Shown one piece after another: positions 1 through 7,981 of a stretch of DNA of 64,000 nucleotides. This DNA comes from Ravibacter sp964559125. Lineage in GTDB: Bacteria; Bacteroidota; Bacteroidia; Cytophagales; Spirosomataceae. Each line of letters begins with the position of its first letter. The stretch's first letter is position 1. The stretch spans positions 1 through 64,000 of the forward strand of contig CAZLGW010000004.1 in the NCBI GenBank assembly GCA_964559125.1, in the 5' to 3' direction. Both the position numbers and the translations under genes were made by a program. The notes beneath the pieces were generated by a model. That model worked only from the letters and a program-made list of their open reading frames with translations. It searched no databases and was not told where the DNA came from.

Positions 1-406
1 AGCCGACAAACACCGGCGCTTTTCCTTTGACATGGTTGGGCAGGTACATCAGCAGGAGGGCTTCAATGGATTTGTTGCCGTTGGAAAAGGTAAATTTCAC
101 CTGTTTCCTGGTAGCCTTCCCGTTCATGTCATGAGGATCTTCCTCCAGGGTTTCGTAACGGACATTGATCTTATCCTTGGGCGTACGTCCGTACATTTCA
201 GAAGCGAACAACTCCATGAGCTCCGGACACCTTATCTTTTCCCACTCTTTTTTAGTGGTTATTTTCTTCCCGTTACCTGCAACGAGCAGTTCCGGAAGCA
301 CGTAGTCCGGGACTTTGGATTCGTCATAGTTGGTGTCGTCCTGCGCAAAGCAAGGCGCTGCTAGGAGGAAAAGGGCGAGAATAGGGATAATACGGTATGA
401 TTTCAT
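1..406 (-). CDS. Secreted CE15-like esterase (alpha/beta hydrolase), N-terminal part
   Basis: The gene starts at the ATG complementary to 404-406 and runs off the left edge, so only about 135 residues are visible. It opens with a Sec signal peptide (hydrophobic IIPILALFLLAAPCFA, cleavage before QDD). Then come YDESKVPDYVLPELL, a Lys-Lys-Glu-Trp segment and CPELMELFASEMYGRTP, which resemble the N-terminal region of 4-O-methyl-glucuronoyl methylesterases (CE15) and related secreted esterases of Bacteroidota. That family cleaves ester links between glucuronoxylan and lignin; the catalytic Ser-Glu-His would lie outside the window, so the function is inferred. A possible sigma-54 promoter lies about 175 bp upstream but may belong to a lost gene. 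A general alpha/beta hydrolase is the alternative. Confidence 0.65.
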   Translation of the reverse strand, partial: MKSYRIIPILALFLLAAPCFAQDDTNYDESKVPDYVLPELLVAGNGKKITTKKEWEKIRCPELMELFASEMYGRTPKDKINVRYETLEEDPHDMNGKATRKQVKFTFSNGNKSIEALLLMYLPNHVKGKAPVFVG

Positions 407-473
407 CTTGGAACGCGTATTGTACTCGCGTTAAAATAATCATTTTTTGGGACAACTGTGCACCCCGGTAACG

Positions 474-500
474 TCATTCATTCCTCAGGATACTCTAAAC
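474..500 (-). pseudogene. Relic of an FtsX/MacB permease C-terminus
   Basis: Read on the minus strand, these 27 bases give V-stop-S-I-L-R-N-E-stop. The intact permeases here end in NPVESLRTE or NPVESLRNE. One base change (GAG to TAG) and one extra codon separate this stretch from VESLRNE. Nothing recognisable as permease remains upstream of it, but a sigma-54-type promoter with the same binding sites as the intact export operons points at it (581-687). The match is short and could be chance; the promoter context is what makes it credible. Confidence 0.35.
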
Positions 501-580
501 CATATAAAGGGGCGCAAATATACGCCCCCCTATAACCATCAACCAATAGTGTACTCAATCTGTACGCTGCTTAGTGATGG

Positions 581-595
581 TCTAATAGCATACCA
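581..595 (-). promoter_or_regulatory. Sigma-54-like promoter, orphan
   Basis: Minus-strand TGGTATGCTATTAGA resembles the sigma-54 consensus TGGCACRNNNTTGCW, keeping TGG at -24 and TT near -12. Its support comes from position: it begins exactly 54 bp from the proximal palindrome at 650-665, the same gap as at 7756-7770 and 17298-17312. It points toward the FtsX relic at 474-500 and then the esterase start at 406. Confidence 0.4.
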
Positions 596-649
596 GATCA
601 TCAAATAGCTACAAATCAGCCAATTAAATCCCTTCCAGTATTTATTTTT

Positions 650-687
650 TGTCCGGAACCGGACATTCCGTTGTGCGGTTCCGGATA
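650..687 (-). promoter_or_regulatory. Paired 16-bp palindromes, putative activator binding sites
   Basis: TGTCCGGAACCGGACA (650-665) and TGTGCGGTTCCGGATA (672-687) are separated by 6 bp. Both fit TGTnC-N6-GnACA, the second with one terminal mismatch. The same pair recurs upstream of the FtsX gene at 7710, the adaptor gene at 17262 and the TolC-like gene at 18438. Probable enhancer for the response regulator at 19902-21257 (inference). Confidence 0.6.
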
Positions 688-914
688 GCATTGATGAATA
701 TTTTTAGACAAGATTTGGCGAGCAATAAGCGCTACCCTCCGATCATAGTTTACGGCATTTAGCACACCCGAAAAGCCATATTACATATAAAAAGCTTTAG
801 CGTAACTCCATAAAAAAGAAATCTCTGCGGCCCTCCATTTTTCCTCTGTGGCTCTCTGTGTCTCCACAAAAAATAGTTTTTTTCCTTACTTTTAACGGTT
901 TAAAAAGCCACAGT

Positions 915-2756
915 ATGGAATCGCTCGACAACATAAACGCCTTAACTCTCGTATTCACAGCCCTGCTTCTTTTTGCTATTGCCTACCGCTTTTACGGCCT
1001 TTTTGTAGCAAACAAAGTGCTGAGACTCAACAATAAACACACTACTCCAGCCATCGAATTTTCCGATGGCAAGGATTACGTACCTACCAACAAGAACGTG
1101 CTGTTCGGCCACCACTTTGCCGCCATTGCAGCAGCCGGCCCCCTGGTCGGACCTGTTCTCGCCGCCCAGTTCGGCTACCTGCCCGGGGCCCTATGGATCC
1201 TGATAGGCTGCGTACTGGCCGGCGGGGTTCACGATATGATCGTGATGTTCGCCTCCGTGCGCCACAAAGGGCAAAGCCTTGCCACCATCGCTTCTAAGGA
1301 AATCGGGAAGACTACCGGAACGGTGGCCGGGTTCGCCGTATTGTTTATCCTGATCCTGACGCTGGCCGGACTTTCACTGGCCTGTATCAATGCGATGCAC
1401 GAAGCTTCCTGGTCGCTGTTTACGGTAGCCATTACGATGCCTATCGCGGTCATTATGGGACTGATCATGCGCTACCGCGCAAACAGCGTCACCTTTGCCA
1501 GCATCCTGGGCGGAGTACTGCTGATCGCCGGGATTATCGGCGGGCATAGCCTGATGCAGAACGAGTTTATGAACGACCTTTTCACCTGGGACATCAAAAC
1601 AATTTCCGTTGCCATTCCGCTTTACGGTTTCCTGGCATCGGTACTCCCGGTTTGGCTGCTGCTGGTTCCGCGGGATTACCTTTCGACTTACCTCAAGATC
1701 GGGACTATTGTCATGCTGGCTATCGGCGTGATCGTCATCCACCCTACCGTCCAGATGCCCGCGCTTACGGAGTTTATCGGCGGCGGAGGCCCGATCGTGG
1801 GAGGCCCCGTTCTGCCGTTTATCTTTATCGTGATTGCCTGCGGGGCGATTTCCGGTTTTCATGTGGTCATCGCGACCGGTACAACTCCCAAAATGATAGA
1901 ACGCGAACGCCAGATCCTGTTTGTAGGCTATGGCGCTATGCTGGTAGAAGGCTTTGTAGCTCTGATGGCGCTGATCGCTGCCTGTACGCTGATGCCGGGC
2001 GACTACTTTGCCATCAATACCCCGAAAGAAGCCTACGACGCATTCCTGGCCGCACATCCCGGCCTGCAGACAATAGATTTACAACATTACTCCGATGTGA
2101 TCGGAATCGACCTGCAGGGCAGGACCGGTGGCGCCGTTTCACTTGCTGTCGGTATGGCGCATATTTTTGCCAAAGTCCCTTATATGGATGAGCTCACCGC
2201 TTACTGGTACAATTTTGCCATCATGTTCGAAGCTGTATTCATCCTTACGGCGATCGACGCCGGAACGCGGGTCGGACGTTTCTTCCTCCAGGAAATGCTG
2301 GGGTCGGTCATGCCGAAGTTCAACGACAAGAACTGGGTACCCGGCATTATCATCAGCAGTGCGGCGTTCACCTTCGCATGGGGTTACCTGGTCTTTACCG
2401 GGAATGTAAGCAGCATCTGGCCACTATTCGGGATCAGCAACCAGCTCCTGGCAGCCTGTGGGCTTATTGTCTGTACCACGATGCTGATCCGCATGAACCG
2501 CGGTAAATACGCCCTGTGCGCAGCCATACCGGGGGTTTTCATGGCGATGATCACCTTCTGGGCCGGCTATATCCAGGTGACTTCCATTTATATTCCGAAA
2601 GAGCAATACCTGCTGGCCAGCCTGGCGGTTGTCGCTATGGTGCTCATGTTGATCGTGTTCGTAGGGGCCTTCAGGAAGTGGTACGAGCTGCTGAAAATCG
2701 ATACGGTTAAAATCGACTACTACGGCGAGCCGGTGAAGGAGTTGGTGGAGAGATAG
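915..2756 (+). CDS. cstA: Carbon starvation protein A (peptide/pyruvate transporter)
   Basis: A 613-residue polytopic inner-membrane protein of the CstA family, which takes up peptides or pyruvate under carbon limitation. It has the family's N-terminal signature (YVPTNKNVLFGHHFAAIAAAGP then LVGPVLAAQFGYLPGALWI) and more than a dozen hydrophobic segments, ending with a short cytoplasmic tail. The frame is open from 858, but that would add 19 polar residues; the ATG at 915, just before MESLDNINALTLVF, fits the family start and is used here. It is shorter than E. coli CstA (about 700 residues), as is usual for this phylum. It stands alone; its last 37 bp overlap the end of the convergent ATPase gene. 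The palindrome pair at 650-687 lies 228 bp upstream but its best promoter match points the other way. Confidence 0.93.
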   Translation: MESLDNINALTLVFTALLLFAIAYRFYGLFVANKVLRLNNKHTTPAIEFSDGKDYVPTNKNVLFGHHFAAIAAAGPLVGPVLAAQFGYLPGALWILIGCVLAGGVHDMIVMFASVRHKGQSLATIASKEIGKTTGTVAGFAVLFILILTLAGLSLACINAMHEASWSLFTVAITMPIAVIMGLIMRYRANSVTFASILGGVLLIAGIIGGHSLMQNEFMNDLFTWDIKTISVAIPLYGFLASVLPVWLLLVPRDYLSTYLKIGTIVMLAIGVIVIHPTVQMPALTEFIGGGGPIVGGPVLPFIFIVIACGAISGFHVVIATGTTPKMIERERQILFVGYGAMLVEGFVALMALIAACTLMPGDYFAINTPKEAYDAFLAAHPGLQTIDLQHYSDVIGIDLQGRTGGAVSLAVGMAHIFAKVPYMDELTAYWYNFAIMFEAVFILTAIDAGTRVGRFFLQEMLGSVMPKFNDKNWVPGIIISSAAFTFAWGYLVFTGNVSSIWPLFGISNQLLAACGLIVCTTMLIRMNRGKYALCAAIPGVFMAMITFWAGYIQVTSIYIPKEQYLLASLAVVAMVLMLIVFVGAFRKWYELLKIDTVKIDYYGEPVKELVER

Positions 2757-3892
2757 GGGTATCGGCTTAGCCATTGCCAGAAATTATCCCGATGGATCAC
2801 TTCGGCGACTTCAGGTCGGTAGGCTTCCATAAAAGAGGCCGGGAAACGGGCTTTGGCTCCCGGATTCCATTTGAATTCGTAGGCGTATAGCTTTCCGTCT
2901 ATTTCTTCGATATAGTCTACTTCTGATTGCTGCATATTCCGCCAAAAGTAGGTACTCCCGTGAAACCCATTGTAGGCCAGCAGTTTTTTCCGCTCGGAGA
3001 TAAGATAATTTTCCCATAAATGGCCTATATCCGTTCGTACATCCGTACTGCTATAGTTCCCTATCAGGGCATTTCTGACCCCGTTGTCATAAAAATAAAT
3101 TTTCTTTTTCGTGTTAATCTCGTTGCGCAGATTCCTGCTATAGGTCCCAAGCCGATATACTACGAATACCTGCTCTAGCAGGTAAATATACTGATCCACG
3201 GTCTTCACATCAGCGCCGACGAGGCGGGAGAGTTCATTCAGCGACACCTCGGAACCAACCTGCCAGGCCAGAGCCGTCAATATCTTCTCCAACAGCATTG
3301 GCTTTTTCAATCCGCTAAGTGCCAGGATATCTTTATAAAGGTAGCTGCTGGTCAGATTTGAAAGCAGCTCCTGCGCATCTCCCGGATTGGTCACAACTTC
3401 CGGGTAGGTCCCGTATATCAGATACAAGGGAAGCTTCCCTATTGCGCCTGGTAATCCCTCATGCTGTACCAATTCGCCAAAACTGACGGGATACAAACTG
3501 TATTCCCATTTTCGCCCGGTCAGTGGCTCCTGTGTAATATCTGCAATATCCAGGGTAGATGACCCGGTCAGTATCAGCTGAATACCTAAACCTTCATCAA
3601 TCAATTGTTTACAAATCAATCCCACTTCGGGTATCCTTTGGGCTTCATCGAGTATAACCAGTTTCTTACCTGTTATGCTTTGTTTGAGCAATTCAATCTG
3701 CTGGCTGGTCCAGATATTGCGGGTAGTCAGTTCGTCACCATTGAAGAAAATAGCCTCTTCTCCGATATTTTTGATGAGCTGCCTCACCAGGGTAGTCTTT
3801 CCTACCTGTCTCGCTCCGAAAAGAATGATCGCTTTTTTGTAGTCGATTCGGGTTAAAAGGCGGCTTATAAGTGCTCTTTCTATCATATTCAT
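2720..3892 (-). CDS. AAA+ ATPase with C-terminal DUF4143 domain
   Basis: A 390-residue protein with a Walker A motif GARQVGKTT (residues 26-34), a Walker B-like segment KLVILDEAQRI near residue 95 and a sensor-like LILTGSST segment. These mark the AAA_14 domain. It is followed by a winged-helix region (about 200-260) and the DUF4143 region with VDYI and YAYEFKW, which resembles a degenerate PD-(D/E)XK nuclease fold. The family is widespread, often in multiple copies, and its cellular role is unsettled; DNA-linked or toxin-like roles are proposed. An in-frame ATG two codons later is equally possible. Two matching palindromes straddle the start (3892-3937), suggesting autoregulation. It overlaps the end of cstA tail to tail by 37 bp. 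Confidence 0.88.
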   Translation of the reverse strand: MNMIERALISRLLTRIDYKKAIILFGARQVGKTTLVRQLIKNIGEEAIFFNGDELTTRNIWTSQQIELLKQSITGKKLVILDEAQRIPEVGLICKQLIDEGLGIQLILTGSSTLDIADITQEPLTGRKWEYSLYPVSFGELVQHEGLPGAIGKLPLYLIYGTYPEVVTNPGDAQELLSNLTSSYLYKDILALSGLKKPMLLEKILTALAWQVGSEVSLNELSRLVGADVKTVDQYIYLLEQVFVVYRLGTYSRNLRNEINTKKKIYFYDNGVRNALIGNYSSTDVRTDIGHLWENYLISERKKLLAYNGFHGSTYFWRNMQQSEVDYIEEIDGKLYAYEFKWNPGAKARFPASFMEAYRPEVAEVIHRDNFWQWLSRYPYLSTNSFTGSP

Positions 3893-3937
3893 GGAGTCAA
3901 TTCCACAAATATATACCTTTTTATGGAATCAAATCCA
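3892..3937 (-). promoter_or_regulatory. Promoter with two palindromic operator-like sites
   Basis: TGGAGTCAATTCCA (3892-3905) and TGGAATCAAATCCA (3924-3937) share the pattern TGGAnTCAAnTCCA. Their centres are 32 bp apart, about three helical turns. Between them, on the minus strand, lies TATATTTG (3906-3913), a match to the Bacteroidota -7 box TAnnTTTG. The proximal site touches the start codon, so a repressor here would block transcription of the ATPase gene. Who binds is unknown; the ATPase's own winged helix is a candidate. Confidence 0.5.
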
Positions 3938-4399
3938 TAAAATACATATTTTTAGATAACTATCTCACTTCTTTAAAGTCTACCGGTTGACGGTAGCCGG
4001 TAGCCGGTTATTTATATAGTGCAAAATTGATACATTAACTTATCAATAATGAGTGTTTTTTGATAAGCACACATATCAAAATCTTAGGACAGTCCCCAAT
4101 CCAAAACTATTTTAAGCAGGAACATCCGCTAAGCCTGGAAACTTAAAATAGAACGTATATCCCAAAGGAGCCACACTATTTCACAATTTGCATTATGCAA
4201 ATTGCGTAATCAATTTCCCTTCTTATTCCACCTTCAGCGCCATCAACGGATTAGTTGGGGCATTTGACATCACTCCTGATTTGACAGATATAAACAAATC
4301 GTGTATCTCTGATTTAATCATCAGTAGGCTCATCGTTATGGAGGTGCAGGGAGCCTTGCATAACTGAGACTGACAATTTTAATATAAGAGCATTCGACG
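3938..4399. other. Gene-free stretch with a palindrome and a possible FtsX relic
   Basis: No complete gene is visible over about 460 bp. A perfect 19-bp palindrome (AATTTGCAT-T-ATGCAAATT) lies at 4185-4203. Immediately after it, the minus-strand frame 4294-4223 reads ISVKSGVMSNAPTNPLMALKVE-stop, which resembles the C-terminal end of FtsX/MacB permeases (compare ANPVESLRTE-stop). Upstream of it the frame is not permease-like. The relic call is tentative. Confidence 0.3.
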
Positions 4400-4627
4400 A
4401 TGGCGACAGTATTGGAAAAGGAGATGCTTACTTATTTCACCCAATTAGGTGACGTGGAAAAAGAATCTATTATTCAGATGCTAAAAGCATTTGTCAGGGG
4501 GAGAGAAGCACGAGGAGAGACCGCATTAGAAGAATATAATAAGGAGTTGATGACTGCAGAAGCTGAATTTGAACAAGGGAAATACATATCCCATGAACAG
4601 CTTCTTGAAACAGTCAAAAAATGGTAG
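4400..4627 (+). CDS. Antitoxin of a ParE/RelE-type module
   Basis: A 75-residue acidic helical protein (MATVLEKEMLTYFTQLGDVEKES, ending LLETVKKW). It lacks a clear ribbon-helix-helix signature but has the size, charge and position of an antitoxin: its stop overlaps by 7 bp the ATG of a ParE/RelE-like toxin frame at 4621. The central VRGREARGETALEEYNKEL region is typical of antitoxins paired with this toxin type in Bacteroidota. Because the toxin is interrupted by an insertion, the antitoxin probably now has no active partner. The pairing is seen in the sequence; the function is inferred. Confidence 0.7.
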   Translation: MATVLEKEMLTYFTQLGDVEKESIIQMLKAFVRGREARGETALEEYNKELMTAEAEFEQGKYISHEQLLETVKKW

Positions 4628-5266
4628 CTCAGCCATACCGGATTGTCTGGACAAAACAAGCCGAAAAACACTTACACGAAATTTATGAGCATATCAGCAT
4701 GGATTCGCCTAAAAATGCATTAAAAGTAATAAGCGATATCCTGGCTCAAACTGGTAGATAGGAGGAGAAGATCCGGTAGGATCGCCCTGCTCTGTAGCCC
4801 CGGGTTTCAACCCGGGGTTTAGATGTTCCCCGGCGGCGAAGGGAGTGCCGTAGGTACGACACACATAAACAGAGCGATCGAAAAACCATCGGTGTGGCCT
4901 GCCCGAAATCGGTCGTACCTACGGCACTCGGGCTGACGCACGTGTCATCCGGGCCACGGGTTGAAACCCGGGGCTACAGAGCAGGCCGACCCTAAGGGTC
5001 TGCTCTTTCTATGCCGAATCCAGCTATATCAATAATACAAGCACCTCCACAAGAAATAGGCTTGATCCGATATCCTGAATGCTGTAGAGAAAGCAACTCC
5101 TAATCCCCGTATTTACACAATCGACAAATATAAAAAAGATAACGACGGTACGTTTCGCGCCTTTGAAAAACACAACTACCGTATTTCATATCGCTGTTTG
5201 CCTGAGAATCAACTGATTCGAATACTACGAGTCAGGCACACAAAGATGAATCCCAAAATTTATTGA
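4621..5266 (+). pseudogene. ParE/RelE-family toxin gene split by a 334-bp insertion
   Basis: The frame starts with ATG at 4621, inside the antitoxin's last codons, and reads MVAQPYRIVWTKQAEKHLHE through VISDIL at 4743, then soon hits a stop. The remainder of the family appears in another frame from 5078: NAVEKATPNPRIYTIDKYKK, DNDGTFRAFEKHNYRISYRC and RILRVRHTKMNPKIY, stopping at 5264-5266. Removing 4744-5077 joins the halves in frame into a complete 103-residue toxin, the usual length for ParE/RelE plasmid-stabilisation toxins. The 10-bp sequence CGATATCCTG is present at both borders (4734-4743 and 5068-5077). As it stands the gene cannot make the full toxin. Confidence 0.88.
4744..5067. mobile_element. 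Hairpin-rich non-autonomous insertion (MITE-like)
   Basis: A 324-bp segment interrupts the toxin gene and is flanked by a 10-bp direct repeat, CGATATCCTG. It has no coding capacity. Inside lies a nested inverted repeat: a perfect 29-bp outer arm (4786-4814 against 4957-4985, containing CTCTGTAGCCCCGGGTTTC), which extends outward with a few mismatches to about 4776 and 4995. An 18-bp inner arm, GAGTGCCGTAGGTACGAC, sits at 4843-4860 against 4912-4929. The outer arms stop 30-80 bp short of the direct repeats, so the true ends of the element are unclear. It could be a MITE, a REP-like compound repeat, or repeats picked up together with filler DNA. Confidence 0.7.
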
Positions 5267-5316
5267 CACTCCGGAATAATTGATAAAATATTCGGTTGCC
5301 AGACGTTACCGATCTC

Positions 5317-7710
5317 TCATTCCGTCCTCAGCGCCTCCACCGGGTTCGCCACCGCCGCCCGTATCGTCTGGAAGCTCACTGTAAGCAGCGTAACCAGCAT
5401 CGCCCCGGCTACCGACCACACAAACACTCCCCATTCGATGCCGATCCGGTAATCGTACCCCTGCAGCCACCCATGCAGATAATAATAAGCCAGTGGAATG
5501 GCAATACAGCTCGCAACCAATACAAGCAGCACAAAATCCTTTGACAACAATTGCCACAAGCTGAATACTGACGCTCCTACGATTTTGCGGATGCCGATCT
5601 CCTTTGTCCGCTGTTCGGCTACAAAAGAAGCCAGTCCGAATAACCCGAGACAGCTGATCAGGACGGCCAACCCTGCAAAAAATGCCGCGAGCTTACCTAC
5701 TCTTTCTTCCTGTGAAAATTTTGCAGCATATTCTTCATCGGCAAACTTATAATCGAAAGGGGCTGAAGGGATCACCTTTTTAAAAACATCCTCCATGATT
5801 GCCAGGGATTCCTTAACGCTTTTGTCAGGATTCAGCCTGAAATCCATCCAGTTTACATTTTCATAATCCATAAGATACACTGCCGGTTTTACAGGCTGGA
5901 ACGGCGAAGAGGCGATCATGTTTTTTACCACGCCAATAATGGTGAGATTCTCCCTGTTACCGTGCTCCCAACGAATCTTTTTACCGATGGGATCGGGCAG
6001 GCCCATAAACTGTACCGCTGCTTCATTGATCAGAATGGCCGATGAATCAGTATGGAAATCTCGTGAAAAATCTCTTCCTTCGGCTATCTCAAAACCTACA
6101 GTCTTACCAAACTCATGGGTCACCCAGAAAGCGGCAAAATCGGTATTCAGGTTAGGATCCTTTCCCTCCCAGTGAAATCCTCCGCTATTGCTCCAGACAG
6201 CAGTGAGGGGACTGGAAGATTCCGCCATCTCAACAATGGCTCCTTTTTGCTTCAGCTCCGACCTCAACACATCATACTTGCCGTAAAAATCCGGCGAGCT
6301 CATTTCTATCATGACCAGTCCGTTGCGGTCATAACCCGCGGGCCGGTCTTTCGTATATTGGATCTGCTGATATACGATAACAGTGCCAATGATCAAAGCC
6401 ACCGAAACTGTAAACTGCATTACGACCAGGGCCTTTCTCGGAAGTCCCGCCAGGTTTCCTGCTTTGAAAGTACCTTTCAGAACTTTTACGGGTTGAAACG
6501 AAGACAGGAACAAGGCGGGGTAGCTGCCTGCCAACAGGCCGGTAACCAGGGTAAAAGACAGGCAAATCAGCCAGAAACCCGGCATACTCCAGGGAATATG
6601 CATTTGCTTATGGGCCACCCCGTTAAACCATGACAACATCAACTGCGCCAGGATCAGGGCAAGGAAGAATGCAATAAAAGCTACCAGCAGGGATTCGCAC
6701 AGGAACTGGATTGTCAGCTGATAACGGGCCGAGCCTACAGTCTTCCTGATACCTACTTCCCTGGCCCTTCTTTCGGAACGGGCCGTGCTCAGGTTCATGA
6801 AATTAATACAGGCCAGGAACAAGACAAATACCCCTATTACTGTAAACATCCTCACATACTCAATCTGTCCTCCGGTCTGTACACCATTTTTCCAGCCGGA
6901 ACGCAGGTGCCAGTCTCTCATGGGGTGCAGAAAAATCTGCGGGTTAAACACTTTATCTTCCTCAGCTATCCGGTTTAATTTGGAATTGATGATGTTCCTG
7001 TTTACCGCGGCAAAATCAGAATGGTCGTTTATCTGTACAAACCCTGTAAAAGAATTGTCTCCCCATTGTGTTTGTACCCTTTTTATCCACGGTTCGGTTG
7101 TAATGTACAGATCCCAGGGTGCCATAAACTCCAGGTCCCGGAAATCGGAATTATGGGGCAGATCCTCAAAGATTCCGGTCACTTCTACCTCCCACGAATT
7201 ATCAATTTTAAGCGTCTGCCCTATAGGGTCTTCATCGCGGAAGAAGGTCCTGGCAGCGCTGGCTGACAGCAGTATACTATGCGGATCATCCAAAGCATTC
7301 AGCGCACCCTTCATCATTTTTAATGAAAAAATCCTTGGCCCGTCTTTATCGATATAGATTCCGCGCTTTTTCTGATGGTCATTCTCCCTGCTCAGAATAT
7401 GATCCCCTTTCCATGAAGCCATCGCCAGGTATTTGAAATTACCTCCATAATTGATCTTCAGCTCCTCTCCCAGTGGAAAAGGCAGTGCCTGATCGGTATA
7501 CACCACACCGTTAAACGTCTGGTGCTGCATGATCCGGGCTACCCGGTCATAATTTTCATGATACCGGTTATAGGTCAGCTCATCCCACAGCCAGAACCCG
7601 ATCAGCATCGCTACCGCCATGCCTATAGCAAGGCCCCCAATGTTAATGGATGAGGATTGTTTATTTTTCAGGAGATTCCTCCAGGCGATTTTGAAATAGT
7701 TTCGTATCAT
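5317..7710 (-). CDS. MacB/FtsX-type ABC transporter permease
   Basis: A 797-residue inner-membrane protein of the duplicated MacB/FtsX type common in Bacteroidota. It has an N-terminal signature (MIRNYFKIAWRNLLKNKQ), a first transmembrane helix near residue 25, a periplasmic MacB_PCD domain, a three-helix FtsX core (about 285-420), a second periplasmic domain, and a second FtsX core ending ANPVEALRTE. The AEQRTKEIGIRKIVGAS motif marks the coupling region of the second half. Such permeases pair with a LolD/MacB-like ATPase; none is adjacent, and the nearest is at 15264-15938. It is transcribed alone from a sigma-54-like promoter with paired palindromes upstream (7756-7861), the same control as the adaptor and TolC-like genes. 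The substrate is unknown. Confidence 0.93.
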   Translation of the reverse strand: MIRNYFKIAWRNLLKNKQSSSINIGGLAIGMAVAMLIGFWLWDELTYNRYHENYDRVARIMQHQTFNGVVYTDQALPFPLGEELKINYGGNFKYLAMASWKGDHILSRENDHQKKRGIYIDKDGPRIFSLKMMKGALNALDDPHSILLSASAARTFFRDEDPIGQTLKIDNSWEVEVTGIFEDLPHNSDFRDLEFMAPWDLYITTEPWIKRVQTQWGDNSFTGFVQINDHSDFAAVNRNIINSKLNRIAEEDKVFNPQIFLHPMRDWHLRSGWKNGVQTGGQIEYVRMFTVIGVFVLFLACINFMNLSTARSERRAREVGIRKTVGSARYQLTIQFLCESLLVAFIAFFLALILAQLMLSWFNGVAHKQMHIPWSMPGFWLICLSFTLVTGLLAGSYPALFLSSFQPVKVLKGTFKAGNLAGLPRKALVVMQFTVSVALIIGTVIVYQQIQYTKDRPAGYDRNGLVMIEMSSPDFYGKYDVLRSELKQKGAIVEMAESSSPLTAVWSNSGGFHWEGKDPNLNTDFAAFWVTHEFGKTVGFEIAEGRDFSRDFHTDSSAILINEAAVQFMGLPDPIGKKIRWEHGNRENLTIIGVVKNMIASSPFQPVKPAVYLMDYENVNWMDFRLNPDKSVKESLAIMEDVFKKVIPSAPFDYKFADEEYAAKFSQEERVGKLAAFFAGLAVLISCLGLFGLASFVAEQRTKEIGIRKIVGASVFSLWQLLSKDFVLLVLVASCIAIPLAYYYLHGWLQGYDYRIGIEWGVFVWSVAGAMLVTLLTVSFQTIRAAVANPVEALRTE

Positions 7711-7755
7711 AGGTCCGGATTGTAGTCCTTATAAAATCAGACACCCCACGAACAG

Positions 7756-7770
7756 TCCAATTTTGTGCCA
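7756..7770 (-). promoter_or_regulatory. Sigma-54-like promoter of the FtsX permease
   Basis: Minus-strand TGGCACAAAATTGGA matches the sigma-54 consensus TGGCACRNNNTTGCW except for one base in the -12 element. It ends 45 bp upstream of the permease ATG and begins exactly 54 bp from the proximal palindrome at 7825-7840. Confidence 0.7.
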
Positions 7771-7824
7771 AAAATACACTTAACTGATTATCAACTATTT
7801 ATCAAAACAACAAAGATGCCTGAT

Positions 7825-7861
7825 TGTCGGGAATCGGACATTTTGTGTTCAAAAACGTACG
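7825..7861 (-). promoter_or_regulatory. Paired palindromes, putative activator binding sites
   Basis: TGTCGGGAATCGGACA (7825-7840) and the weaker TGTTCAAAAACGTACG (7846-7861) are 5 bp apart. They follow the TGT...ACA layout seen at 650, 17367 and 18255. With the sigma-54-like element 54 bp away, they look like an enhancer for the FtsX gene at 7710. Confidence 0.6.
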
Positions 7862-7981
7862 GCGGCCGCTGTTCCGCGTTTTATCAAAATACACACCGGG
7901 CAGAAGTACCTCTCATACAGTATCTTCGAAAAATAGTTGTACCTTACCTCTTGAAAGAAATTTTATATTCAAACTCAAGAA

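Noticed and set aside
716..730. GG-N10-GC (TGGCGAGCAATAAGC) on the plus strand, a possible sigma-54 promoter for cstA
   Set aside because: It lies only 28 bp from the nearest palindrome, whereas the other three sites have 53-54 bp; the minus-strand element at 581-595 has the expected 54 bp.
1374..2057. Long open frames antisense to cstA, including a 227-codon one
   Set aside because: They are composition shadows of the real gene with no recognisable domain or signal; the same applies to antisense frames over the other large genes.
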